Assembly (NCBI GenBank): GCA_030752605.1
Contig: JASMDX010000062.1
Span: 1 to 64,000, forward strand
DNA: 64,000 nucleotides
Source: GCA-2731375 sp002731375
Lineage (GTDB): Bacteria > Pseudomonadota > Alphaproteobacteria > GCA-2731375
Reading direction: 5' to 3'
Shown here: one piece after another, positions 26,770 through 34,953 of the stretch
Position numbering within the stretch: position 1 is the first letter of the stretch
Layout of the letters: every line of letters begins with the position of its first letter
Program-made: the position numbers and the translations under genes
Notes under the pieces: model-generated
What the model saw: the letters and a program-made list of their open reading frames with translations, nothing else
Told to the model about the DNA's origin: nothing
Databases searched by the model: none

Positions 26770-28629
26770 ATGAATCGCTCCATGAATTGCATTGCCTGGT
26801 ATTTTCTGTTCTTGCTGTCGACCCCAATACTGGCATGGGCCGCACCTACGTTGGCCGAACCCAGCCATGGCTTCGCCGTGCTGGGCAGTCTGAAGTACAA
26901 CCCCGACTTCAAGCATTTCGACTATGTCAATCCGGACGCGCCCAAGGGCGGACGCCTGCGCCTGTGGTATAATGGTAATTTCGACAGCCTGAACCCATTT
27001 ATTCTCAAGGGCCATTGGGCCGCGGGCAGTAACCCCTTCGGCGTCGATGGTCGCCTGTTGACCTTCGAAACCCTGATGACCGGATCGGGGGACGAAGAGG
27101 ATTCCTACTATGGCCTGATCGCCAGCGGCGTGGAGATCCCCGATGACCGCCAGTCCATCACCTTCACCCTGCGGGCAGCAGCACGCTGGCACGACGGCAG
27201 CGCCATCAGCGCCGAGGATGTGGCGTTTTCATTCGGTATTCTTAAAAGCAAGGGCCATCCGGTCTACCGTGTCCTGTTCAAGGACATCTCCGGCGCGGAG
27301 GTGCTGGGCCCGCGCAAGATCCGCTTCAACTTCACCAAGGGTGTGCTGACCCGCGATCTGCCTGCCACGGTGGCTGCCATGCCGGTGCTTTCAAGGGCCT
27401 GGTATCGGGATCACGATTTTACCGAGACCACCATGACTCCGCCCATGGGCAGCGGGCCCTACAGGGTGGAAAAGGTCGATCCGGGCCGCTCTATCACCTA
27501 TGTCCTGGTGGAGAACCATTGGGCCAGGGACCTTGCCGTCTATCGGGGCCGCAACAATTTTCGACGTATCACCTGGGACTATTACCGGGACCGGGATATC
27601 GCGTTGCAATCCCTGTTCGCGGGCAAGATCGATTTCCGCGAGGATTTCACCTCGCGCAATTGGGCTACCAAATATGACGGCGTGCCAGCGGTGAAAGATG
27701 GCCGGTTGATCAAAGAAGTCCTGCCCGACCATAATCCATCTGGCTTCCAGGCCTTTTTCCTTAACACACGCCGCGCTAAATTTACCGACCGCCGCGTGCG
27801 CCAGGCGGTCGGACTGGTTTTTGATTTCGAATGGACCAACAAAAACCTGTTCCATGGCCTGTATCGGCGCACCTACAGCATCTTTCAAAACTCCGACATG
27901 GAGGCCGTCGGCGCACCCACGGGGGCCGAACTGGCCTTGCTGGAACGCTGGCGCGAGGAGTTGCCCAAAGAGGTCTTCGGCGAGGTTTACCGCGCGCCCA
28001 AGACCAAGGGTAGCGGCAACATTCGCGGCCAGTTGCGCCAGGCCAAGAAACTGCTAAGTGCCGCGGGCTGGAAAGTAAAAGACGGCATGCTGGTCAACAG
28101 CGCCGGCAAGGCATTTGAGATTGAATTTCTCTCTTATGGCAAGGCATTTGAACGCATTGTCATGCCCTATATTCGTAATTTAGAGAAACTGGGCATCAGC
28201 GCGCGCTTTCGCCTGGTCGAGCCGGCGCAGTATCAACGCCGCGTTCAGGAGTTTGATTTCGACATCACCACCTTCCGCAATCCATCGTCACTGACGCCGG
28301 GCTTGGGCCTGCGCAGCGCCTGGAATTCCAAGACCGCCGATATGATAGGCGGGCGCAACTACACCGGTCTGAAAAGCCCGGCCGTGGATGCCCTGGTCGA
28401 AAAGATTATCCAAGCCGAAAATCGCGGCGAACTGCGCCATGCCACCCATGCCCTAGACCGGGTCATTATGTGGAGCCACAATCTGGTGCCGCAATGGTTC
28501 AAGGCCTCCCATACCATCGCGTATTGGGATCTGTTCGGACGCCCCGCCATCAAACCGAAATATGCCCGCGGCGTGCTCGATACCTGGTGGTGGGATCCGG
28601 CCAAGGCGGCCAAGCTGGGCCGTAACTAG
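26770..28629 (+). CDS. Family 5 extracellular solute-binding protein (YejA-like), second copy
   Basis: 619 residues, clear paralogue of the preceding gene. Signal peptide with hydrophobic core WYFLFLLSTPILAWA. The mature start HGFAVLGSLKYNPDFKHFDY-VNPDAPKGG parallels the first copy, followed by ARWHDGSAISAEDVAFSFGI, MGSGPYRVEKVDPGRSITYV and the DFDI, NYTGLKSPAVDALVEKI and FKASHTIAYWDLFGRP blocks. Differences concentrate in the ligand-facing central part, so the two copies probably bind different peptides. It ends 3 bp before the yejB-type permease. Confidence 0.93.
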   Translation: MNRSMNCIAWYFLFLLSTPILAWAAPTLAEPSHGFAVLGSLKYNPDFKHFDYVNPDAPKGGRLRLWYNGNFDSLNPFILKGHWAAGSNPFGVDGRLLTFETLMTGSGDEEDSYYGLIASGVEIPDDRQSITFTLRAAARWHDGSAISAEDVAFSFGILKSKGHPVYRVLFKDISGAEVLGPRKIRFNFTKGVLTRDLPATVAAMPVLSRAWYRDHDFTETTMTPPMGSGPYRVEKVDPGRSITYVLVENHWARDLAVYRGRNNFRRITWDYYRDRDIALQSLFAGKIDFREDFTSRNWATKYDGVPAVKDGRLIKEVLPDHNPSGFQAFFLNTRRAKFTDRRVRQAVGLVFDFEWTNKNLFHGLYRRTYSIFQNSDMEAVGAPTGAELALLERWREELPKEVFGEVYRAPKTKGSGNIRGQLRQAKKLLSAAGWKVKDGMLVNSAGKAFEIEFLSYGKAFERIVMPYIRNLEKLGISARFRLVEPAQYQRRVQEFDFDITTFRNPSSLTPGLGLRSAWNSKTADMIGGRNYTGLKSPAVDALVEKIIQAENRGELRHATHALDRVIMWSHNLVPQWFKASHTIAYWDLFGRPAIKPKYARGVLDTWWWDPAKAAKLGRN

Positions 28630-28632
28630 AAG

Positions 28633-29748
28633 ATGGTTGCATACATCATCAGGCGTCTGCTGCTGATGATCCCGACCCTGTTCGGCATCATGCTATTGAA
28701 CTTCATCGTGCTGCAATTCCTGCCCGGCGGCCCGGTGGAACAGGTGATCGCGCAATTAACCGGCACGGCGGTGGAGGCAACATCGCGCGTTTCGGGCGGC
28801 GGCGGGGCGGAGGTCAACCGCGAACAGCAGATTGCCAGCCAGGGCGCCGATACCGCCATCAGCTCGAAATACCGGGGCGCCCGAGGCCTGGACCCTGAAT
28901 TGATCAAGGATCTGGAGCGGCAATTCGGCCTGGATAAACCGGCCCATGAACGTTTCGGCCTATTGGTCTGGAACTATGTTCAGTTTGATTTCGGCGAGAG
29001 TTTCTTCCGCGATCAACCGGTCATTGGCCTAGTGGTGGACAAGATGCCGGTCTCCATCTCTCTCGGCATCTGGACCACCTTGCTGACCTATCTGATCTGC
29101 ATACCCCTGGGCATCGCCAAGGCGGTGCGCGACGGCAGCCGCTTCGATGTTTGGACCTCGACCGTCATCATCGTCGGCTATGCCATTCCAGGCTTTCTGT
29201 TCGCGGTATTGTTGATCGTGCTGTTCGCCGGCGGCTCCTTCTGGGATATCTTCCCCCTGCGCGGTCTGACCTCGGAAGGCTGGGATGATATGTCGTGGCC
29301 CGCCCGGATCGCGGACTATTTCTGGCACATGGTCCTACCTATCACAGCCATGGCCATCGGCGGCTTCGCTACCCTGACCATGCTGACCAAGAATTCCTTC
29401 TTGGACGAGATCAACAAGCATTATGTGGTCACGGCGCGGGCCAAGGGCTTGAGCGAGCGGCGCGTGTTGTACAGCCACGTCTTCCGCAACGCCATGCTGA
29501 TCGTGGTAGCGGGTTTCCCCTCCGCCTTCATCGGAGTACTGTTCACGGGGTCCCTGTTGATCGAGGTGATATTTTCCCTCGACGGCCTCGGCCTACTGGG
29601 TTTCGAAGCGGCCCTGAACCGGGATTACCCAGTGGTCCTGGGCACCTTGTATGTCTTCACCTTGATGGGGCTGATCCTGAACCTGATCGGCGATCTGATG
29701 TACATGATCATCGATCCGCGTATCGATTTCGAGAGCCGCGATGTCTAG
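28633..29748 (+). CDS. yejB: Peptide ABC transporter permease, YejB type
   Basis: 371 residues, longer than DppB because of the extra periplasmic region between helix 1 and the core that marks YejB. Starts MVAYIIRRLLLMIPTLFGIM with FIVLQFLPGGPVEQV, then a loop containing ELIKDLERQFGLDKPAHERF. The binding-protein-dependent transport domain has about five further helices and the EAA loop YVVTARAKGLSERRVLYSHV-FRNA that contacts the ATPase. It ends in LNLIGDLMYMIIDPRIDF, the conserved closing helix. Overlaps the yejE-type gene by 8 bp, so translation is coupled. Confidence 0.94.
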   Translation: MVAYIIRRLLLMIPTLFGIMLLNFIVLQFLPGGPVEQVIAQLTGTAVEATSRVSGGGGAEVNREQQIASQGADTAISSKYRGARGLDPELIKDLERQFGLDKPAHERFGLLVWNYVQFDFGESFFRDQPVIGLVVDKMPVSISLGIWTTLLTYLICIPLGIAKAVRDGSRFDVWTSTVIIVGYAIPGFLFAVLLIVLFAGGSFWDIFPLRGLTSEGWDDMSWPARIADYFWHMVLPITAMAIGGFATLTMLTKNSFLDEINKHYVVTARAKGLSERRVLYSHVFRNAMLIVVAGFPSAFIGVLFTGSLLIEVIFSLDGLGLLGFEAALNRDYPVVLGTLYVFTLMGLILNLIGDLMYMIIDPRIDFESRDV

Positions 29749-30844
29749 CGCGGAACAAGACAGATTCATGGCCCGGCGCATCACGCCAATCACCCGGCGG
29801 CGGCTACGCAATTTCCGGGCCAACAAGCGAGGTTATTGGTCGTTGTGGATTTTCCTCAGCCTCTTTGTCCTGGCCCTGTTCGCCGAGGTCATCGCCAACG
29901 ACAAGCCGCTGGCCATAGGCTTCAAGGGTGAAGTCTACAGCCCGGTTCTGTTTACCTATCCCGAAACGGCTTTTGGCGGCGAGTTTGAGACCGAAGCCGA
30001 TTACCGCGACCCTTTCGTGACGGAACTGATCATGGAGGCCGGCGGCTGGATCATCTGGCCGCCGATCCGCTACAGCTACCGAACCATCAACTATGACCTG
30101 CCCGTTCCGGCGCCCGCCCCGCCGTCGACGGAAAACTGGCTGGGCACGGACGATCAGGGCCGGGACGTGGTGGCGCGGCTGATCTACGGCTTCCGCATAT
30201 CAGTGCTGTTCGGCTTGGTGCTGACGATCTTTTCCTCCATCATCGGTGTTATGGCGGGCGCCATACAGGGTTATTTCGGTGGCTGGACTGATTTGCTGTT
30301 TCAGCGCTTTATCGAGGTTTGGTCCGGCCTGCCCACTTTGTATCTGCTAATCATCCTGGCCAGCTTCGTGGAGCCTAACTTCTGGTGGCTGTTGGGCATC
30401 ATGCTGATCTTTTCTTGGATGAGCCTGGTCGGAGTGGTGCGGGCGGAATTCCTCCGTGCAAGGAATTTCGACTATGTGCGCGCGGCCCGCGCCCTGGGGC
30501 TGTCCGATGCCATGATCATGTACCGCCATGTCCTGCCCAATGCCATGGTGGCATCCCTGACTTTCCTGCCGTTCATCCTCTCGGGTTCCATCACCACGTT
30601 GACGGCCCTGGATTTTCTCGGCTTTGGCCTGCCGCCAGGCTCGCCATCCCTAGGAGAGATGCTGCAACAGGGCAAGGCCAACCTGCAAGCACCATGGCTG
30701 GGCATCACCGCCTTTGTGATGCTGTCGATCATGCTGACCCTGCTGATTTTCATTTTCGAGGCGGTGCGTGATGCTTTTGATCCCCGGAAGGGCGCGGCGA
30801 CCGGTCCCATCGTGGCAGAGACGGGCGCGGAGTCAGCGTCATGA
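29741..30844 (+). CDS. yejE: Peptide ABC transporter permease, YejE type
   Basis: 367 residues. Second membrane subunit of the importer. The N-terminal region has the YejE features RRRLRNFRANKRGYWSLWIF and a long periplasmic loop with YPETAFGGEFETEADYRDPF, GGWIIWPPIRYSYRTINYDL, and SPPSTENWLGTDDQGRDVVARL-type start of the transport domain. The EAA loop is DYVRAARALGLSDAMIMYRH-VLPNA. The final helices end in LTLLIFIFEAVRDAFDPRKG. Its first 8 bp overlap yejB and its last 4 bp overlap yejF (ATGA). Confidence 0.94.
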   Translation: MSSAEQDRFMARRITPITRRRLRNFRANKRGYWSLWIFLSLFVLALFAEVIANDKPLAIGFKGEVYSPVLFTYPETAFGGEFETEADYRDPFVTELIMEAGGWIIWPPIRYSYRTINYDLPVPAPAPPSTENWLGTDDQGRDVVARLIYGFRISVLFGLVLTIFSSIIGVMAGAIQGYFGGWTDLLFQRFIEVWSGLPTLYLLIILASFVEPNFWWLLGIMLIFSWMSLVGVVRAEFLRARNFDYVRAARALGLSDAMIMYRHVLPNAMVASLTFLPFILSGSITTLTALDFLGFGLPPGSPSLGEMLQQGKANLQAPWLGITAFVMLSIMLTLLIFIFEAVRDAFDPRKGAATGPIVAETGAESAS

Positions 30845-32481
30845 ACGCCCACTCCACCATGGCGCTGCTGGAGGTCAAGGATTTGTCCGTCGACTTCCGG
30901 GTCGAAGGCGGGCAGAGCCACGCGGTCAAAAACATCTCGTTCGATCTGGGCGCCGGCGAAACCCTGGCCATCGTCGGCGAGAGTGGCTCGGGCAAATCCG
31001 TCACGGCGCTGTCAATCCTGCAACTGCTGCCCTACCCCACGGCCAGCCATCCCTCGGGCTCCATCAAATACCGAGGCACAGAATTGCTCAGCGCCGACGA
31101 AGAAACCCTGTACGTGGCGCGGGGCAACAATATCTCGATGATTTTTCAGGAGCCTATGACCGCGCTCAACCCCCTGCACGTGGTCGAGCGCCAGGTCGGC
31201 GAGGTGCTGACCCTGCACAAGAACATGAATCCCGCCCAGGCTCGTGAACGCATCCTGGAGCTGCTGCATCTGGTCGGCATTCAGGAGCCGGAGAAGCGCT
31301 TGGGCGCCTATCCGCATCAGCTGTCTGGCGGACAGCGGCAGCGCGTGATGATCGCCATGGCGCTGGCCAACGAGCCGGAAATCCTGATCGCAGACGAACC
31401 CACCACAGCCCTGGACGTCACCATTCAGGCGCAGATCTTGGCCCTATTGAAAGAGCTGCAAGGCAAATTGGGCATGGCGATGATCCTGATCACGCATGAT
31501 CTAGGCGTGGTCCGGCACATGGCGGACCGGGTCGCGGTGATGACGGGCGGCGAGATTGTCGAGCAGGCGCCGGTCAAAGATCTGTTCCTGCACCCGCGGC
31601 ATGATTATACCTTGCATCTGCTATCGGCGGAGCCCAAGGGGAAACCGGCCCCTCCCCCCGTCAATGCCGCCACCGTGGTCACGGCGGAAAATCTCAAGGT
31701 CTGGTTCCCCATTAAGGCCGGGGTCTTTCGCCGTACCGTCGATCATGTCCGCGCGGTGGACGAGATCAGTCTGGAGGTCCGCGAAGGCCACACCGTGGGC
31801 GTGGTGGGGGAAAGCGGCTCTGGCAAGACCACGTTGGGATTGGCGTTGCTGCGCCTGATCTCTAGCCAGGGCGCCATCAGTTTCGACGGCCAGCGTATCG
31901 AAAATCTTGGTCGCAAGATCCTGCGCCCATTGCGCCGGCAGATGCAGGTCGTCTTCCAGGATCCGTTCTCTTCGTTGAGCCCGCGCATGTCCATCGCTCA
32001 GATCATCGAGGAAGGCCTGCTGGTCCACGGTGAAGGCGGCGGCTATGACGAACGGCGCGAGTTGATCGCCAACACGCTGCGGGAGGTCGGCCTGGAGCCG
32101 GGCGCCATGGACCGCTTCCCCCACGAATTCTCTGGCGGCCAACGCCAGCGCGTCGCCATCGCCCGTGCTATGGTATTGCAACCGCGCTTCGTGGTATTGG
32201 ACGAACCGACCTCGGCTTTGGACGTTTCCGTACAGGCGCAGATCGTTGATCTACTGCGCGATCTGCAACAGCGCCACCGCCTGGCCTACCTGTTCATCTC
32301 CCATGACCTGAAGGTCGTCCGGGCCCTGGCCGACGAGGTTATCGTGCTGCGTAACGGTAAGGTGATGGAGCAGGGCGCGGCGCAGCAAATTTTCGACGAC
32401 CCGCGAACCGATTACACCAAGGCCTTGATGGCCGCCGCCTTTAAACTAGAGGCCATCGAAAGCGGCGCGGTCTCGGTTTAG
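30841..32481 (+). CDS. yejF: Peptide ABC transporter ATP-binding protein with two cassettes, YejF type
   Basis: 546 residues with two complete ABC domains in one chain, as in YejF. Cassette 1: Walker A GESGSGKSV (about 42-50), signature LSGGQRQRVMIAMALA (about 161), Walker B ILIADEPTTALDV. Cassette 2: Walker A GESGSGKTT (about 323), signature FSGGQRQRVAIARAMV, Walker B FVVLDEPTSALDV. The oligopeptide-transporter C-terminal extension follows cassette 1 (HPRHDYTLHLLSAEPKGKP). It powers the permeases encoded upstream. Starts within the yejE stop region (4-bp overlap) and is the last gene of the operon. Confidence 0.95.
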   Translation: MNAHSTMALLEVKDLSVDFRVEGGQSHAVKNISFDLGAGETLAIVGESGSGKSVTALSILQLLPYPTASHPSGSIKYRGTELLSADEETLYVARGNNISMIFQEPMTALNPLHVVERQVGEVLTLHKNMNPAQARERILELLHLVGIQEPEKRLGAYPHQLSGGQRQRVMIAMALANEPEILIADEPTTALDVTIQAQILALLKELQGKLGMAMILITHDLGVVRHMADRVAVMTGGEIVEQAPVKDLFLHPRHDYTLHLLSAEPKGKPAPPPVNAATVVTAENLKVWFPIKAGVFRRTVDHVRAVDEISLEVREGHTVGVVGESGSGKTTLGLALLRLISSQGAISFDGQRIENLGRKILRPLRRQMQVVFQDPFSSLSPRMSIAQIIEEGLLVHGEGGGYDERRELIANTLREVGLEPGAMDRFPHEFSGGQRQRVAIARAMVLQPRFVVLDEPTSALDVSVQAQIVDLLRDLQQRHRLAYLFISHDLKVVRALADEVIVLRNGKVMEQGAAQQIFDDPRTDYTKALMAAAFKLEAIESGAVSV

Positions 32482-32490
32482 GGCGCTTTG

Positions 32491-33193
32491 CTACAGCGCA
32501 TGCCCGCGCTCCTGCAATTCATCGGTCATCTCTTGCAACCGCCGAACCAAATGGTTGACCATCGTCTTCATGACCGGGCGGGACGCATTCAAGCGGTTGA
32601 TGAATTCCTGGCGCGGAATTTCTAGAACTTCGGTGGGTTCGGTGGCAACCGCCTCGGCGCCATACGGGCAGCCTTCGAACAAGCTTAATTCGCCGAAGAC
32701 GTCGCCCACCTTTACCGTCGCCAATATAGTGGGATTGTCGCTAAACGTGCCGACGCGAATTTCCACGACGCCACTGCTTAGAATTTAGACCCATTCCGCA
32801 GGCGAGCGTTCGTCAACGATCGTTTGATTGGCCGCCTGTTTTTCTTCAATTGGCGTCACAGCTGCCCACTTGCCTTCTTCCTTCAACTGCCGCAGCAGCG
32901 CAATGAACTGCAGCCGGCCTGCTCCACATCAGGTGGTTGTTCATCTGGTGTGACAATGGCTGCCAAGCGCCGTTCATAGTCCGCCAGACGGCCGGCCTCA
33001 TCCGCATGGATCAACAGCTGCTTCAACGTCAAACGGGTACCGCGCGCCGAGGCATCCGGGCCATGGCCTGCCCGATCATCGCGATCGGGCCATTTTGAGG
33101 ATCTTCGAACAGCACTTCCCAATCATCGGCACTGTGCGGGGCGTGCCCCCGATCATCAGTAGCAGTCGAGTAGTTGTCCGGTTTTTTGGCCAT
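32491..33193 (-). pseudogene. Cyclic nucleotide-binding domain protein, broken by two frameshifts and a stop
   Basis: Read in pieces on the minus strand: ATG at 33193 opens MAKKPDNY... with DDWEVLFEDPQNGPIAMIGQ; a -1 shift near 33065 continues in DASARGTRLTLKQLLIHADE and RLADYERRLAAIV; another -1 shift near 32910 continues in QFIALLRQLKEEGKWAAV; a TAA at 32786-32788 interrupts AEWV*ILSSGVVEIRVG; then an open 91-residue piece (32491-32766) holds the phosphate-binding cassette VFGELSLFEGCPYGAEAVAT. The parts line up as one Crp/cAMP-binding-like domain with an N-terminal helical region. Two shifts plus a nonsense codon argue for true decay. The last piece might still be translated from an internal start, but without the first strands of the beta-roll. 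Confidence 0.7.
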
Positions 33194-33354
33194 GAACGCT
33201 GCCGATCGTCCTTGATCGTTGCGCACGGGTGGATTGCTAGCACAATCTGGCGATCAATTCCTGCTGTCAGGTTTCGTTGTCCTGCAGCAGGTAGCTTTGC
33301 CCTGCTCAATTCGCTAGCATCCTTGGACAATTAGAAAAGATGGGTGGAAACAAT

Positions 33355-34935
33355 ATGGACGAACCCGAGCGAGCAGCAGAACAACCGCCATCCGACAGCG
33401 CCTTCGTCGCCTGGGCCCAGGCGCGGGCGGTTCCCCTGTCCATTCCCCGCCACGATGACAACTATAACGATCTCAGCTTCATCGCCGAGGTGATTGGTGG
33501 CAAACGCATCATCGCCGTGGGCGAGAGCGCGCATTATCTGCGTGAGTGGAACCGGTGGCGGGCCCGCTTATTCAAATACCTGGCGCTGGAACATGGTTTC
33601 ACCACCTTCGTGCTCGAAGCCGGCCTAGTCGAAGGCCGGCGGGTGCATGATTATGTCGGCGGCGCCGACGATGAATGGGACGACATCGCCCCCTGCATCA
33701 ACAACGTCTGGGGCGTCTGGACTGAAATGAATGAGCTGATACGCTGGATGCGGGAGTGGAATGCCAACCCGGACCGGCCGAGAGAGCTGCGTTTTTACAG
33801 CATGGACGGCACCGGCAACTGGGGCCAGGCCCGCTTTGCCTACCGGGCTGTGCATGACTTCACACGGAAAGCCGACCAGGGCCTGGCCGACGACATCGCC
33901 TGGGATTTCGAAACCGCCGTCGAAGAGATCACCCTGCAGACCCGCACCGAAGTATCGCCTGAAAGGTTCCGGGATCTAATCGGTGCGGCGTCCCTGATGA
34001 TCAGTCGCATGGAACAGGCGCGCCTGGCCTATACCGCCGCCACATCCCACGACGATTTCGACTGGGCCCTGCGCTGTGCCCAGATCATGCGCGATGTCTT
34101 CCTAGCCTTGGCCCAGACCGAGGCTGACTTCGATGTTGGCGTCCGTCAGTTCTGGAATGTGCGCGACGTTTCGATGGCGGAGTCCGTGCGCTGGATCAGG
34201 GAGCGCGAGGGCGCGGACGCCGGCATGGTGCTGGGCGCCCACAACACGCACCTACAACTGCACCCCGTGCGGGTACAAAAGGCGACCTCCATGGGCTCCT
34301 ACTACGCCTCGCGCTTTGGCCGTGATGACACGCTATTCATCGGCACCACCTCGGAGCGCTCGTTAAAGGGTGAGGCGCCGCGCCCCGACAGCAACCAGGC
34401 GGCCTATGCCAAGGTCAAGCCAGATTGCTATTTCCTGGATCTGCGCACCGCACCACAAAGCGGTCCCATCGCCGATTGGCTGAAGGTCGAACGCCCGGAC
34501 CGTACCAACTTGCGCTATCAGCCGGTCTGTGCCGGAGATGCCTGGGACTGCCTGCTGTTCCACCGGACCCTTGCCACGGGCGAGGTCGAAATTCCCAGCT
34601 ATCTATATTCGCCGCCCACCGAATATAGCGGCAGCGATCTGGCGGGCTTCAGCGGCCGTTATGTGATCCATGGCTTCCTAGCCGCCGTCAATACGCTGGA
34701 TGTGTTCTTCGAGGATGGCGTCCTTTACACCGACGGCCAGGACGACACCAGCGGCGAGGTCTTTCCGCCCTACAAGGTACCCCTGCATTATTGCGCCGAT
34801 GGCCAGTTTCGCTGGAAGGTGTGGCCATCCATCATTGGGTTCCAGAGGGACGGCGTCGAGGCGACGGTGAATGTCACCACTCCAGGCGGCGCGACCTATC
34901 ACGGCAGCCGCATTGGCGATGCCGTCGGCGGCTGA
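33355..34935 (+). CDS. Erythromycin esterase family protein
   Basis: 526 residues from the ATG at 33355, which has GGGTGGA as ribosome site; an ATG 15 bases earlier is in frame. The erythromycin-esterase fold is clear: IIAVGESAHYLREWNRWRAR (catalytic glutamate/histidine motif), FTTFVLEAGLVEGRRVHDYV, ELRFYSMDGTGNWG in place of the usual G-x-D, and later AGMVLGAHNTHLQL with the conserved GAHNxH histidine, then MGSYYASRFGRDDTLFIGTT. Ere-type enzymes open the macrolide ring, but many chromosomal members act on unknown esters. A C-terminal domain of about 110 residues is an addition to the core. It precedes a molybdopterin hydroxylase gene by 18 bp. Confidence 0.85.
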   Translation: MDEPERAAEQPPSDSAFVAWAQARAVPLSIPRHDDNYNDLSFIAEVIGGKRIIAVGESAHYLREWNRWRARLFKYLALEHGFTTFVLEAGLVEGRRVHDYVGGADDEWDDIAPCINNVWGVWTEMNELIRWMREWNANPDRPRELRFYSMDGTGNWGQARFAYRAVHDFTRKADQGLADDIAWDFETAVEEITLQTRTEVSPERFRDLIGAASLMISRMEQARLAYTAATSHDDFDWALRCAQIMRDVFLALAQTEADFDVGVRQFWNVRDVSMAESVRWIREREGADAGMVLGAHNTHLQLHPVRVQKATSMGSYYASRFGRDDTLFIGTTSERSLKGEAPRPDSNQAAYAKVKPDCYFLDLRTAPQSGPIADWLKVERPDRTNLRYQPVCAGDAWDCLLFHRTLATGEVEIPSYLYSPPTEYSGSDLAGFSGRYVIHGFLAAVNTLDVFFEDGVLYTDGQDDTSGEVFPPYKVPLHYCADGQFRWKVWPSIIGFQRDGVEATVNVTTPGGATYHGSRIGDAVGG

Positions 34936-34953
34936 CAAAAGGACGTACAGGTA

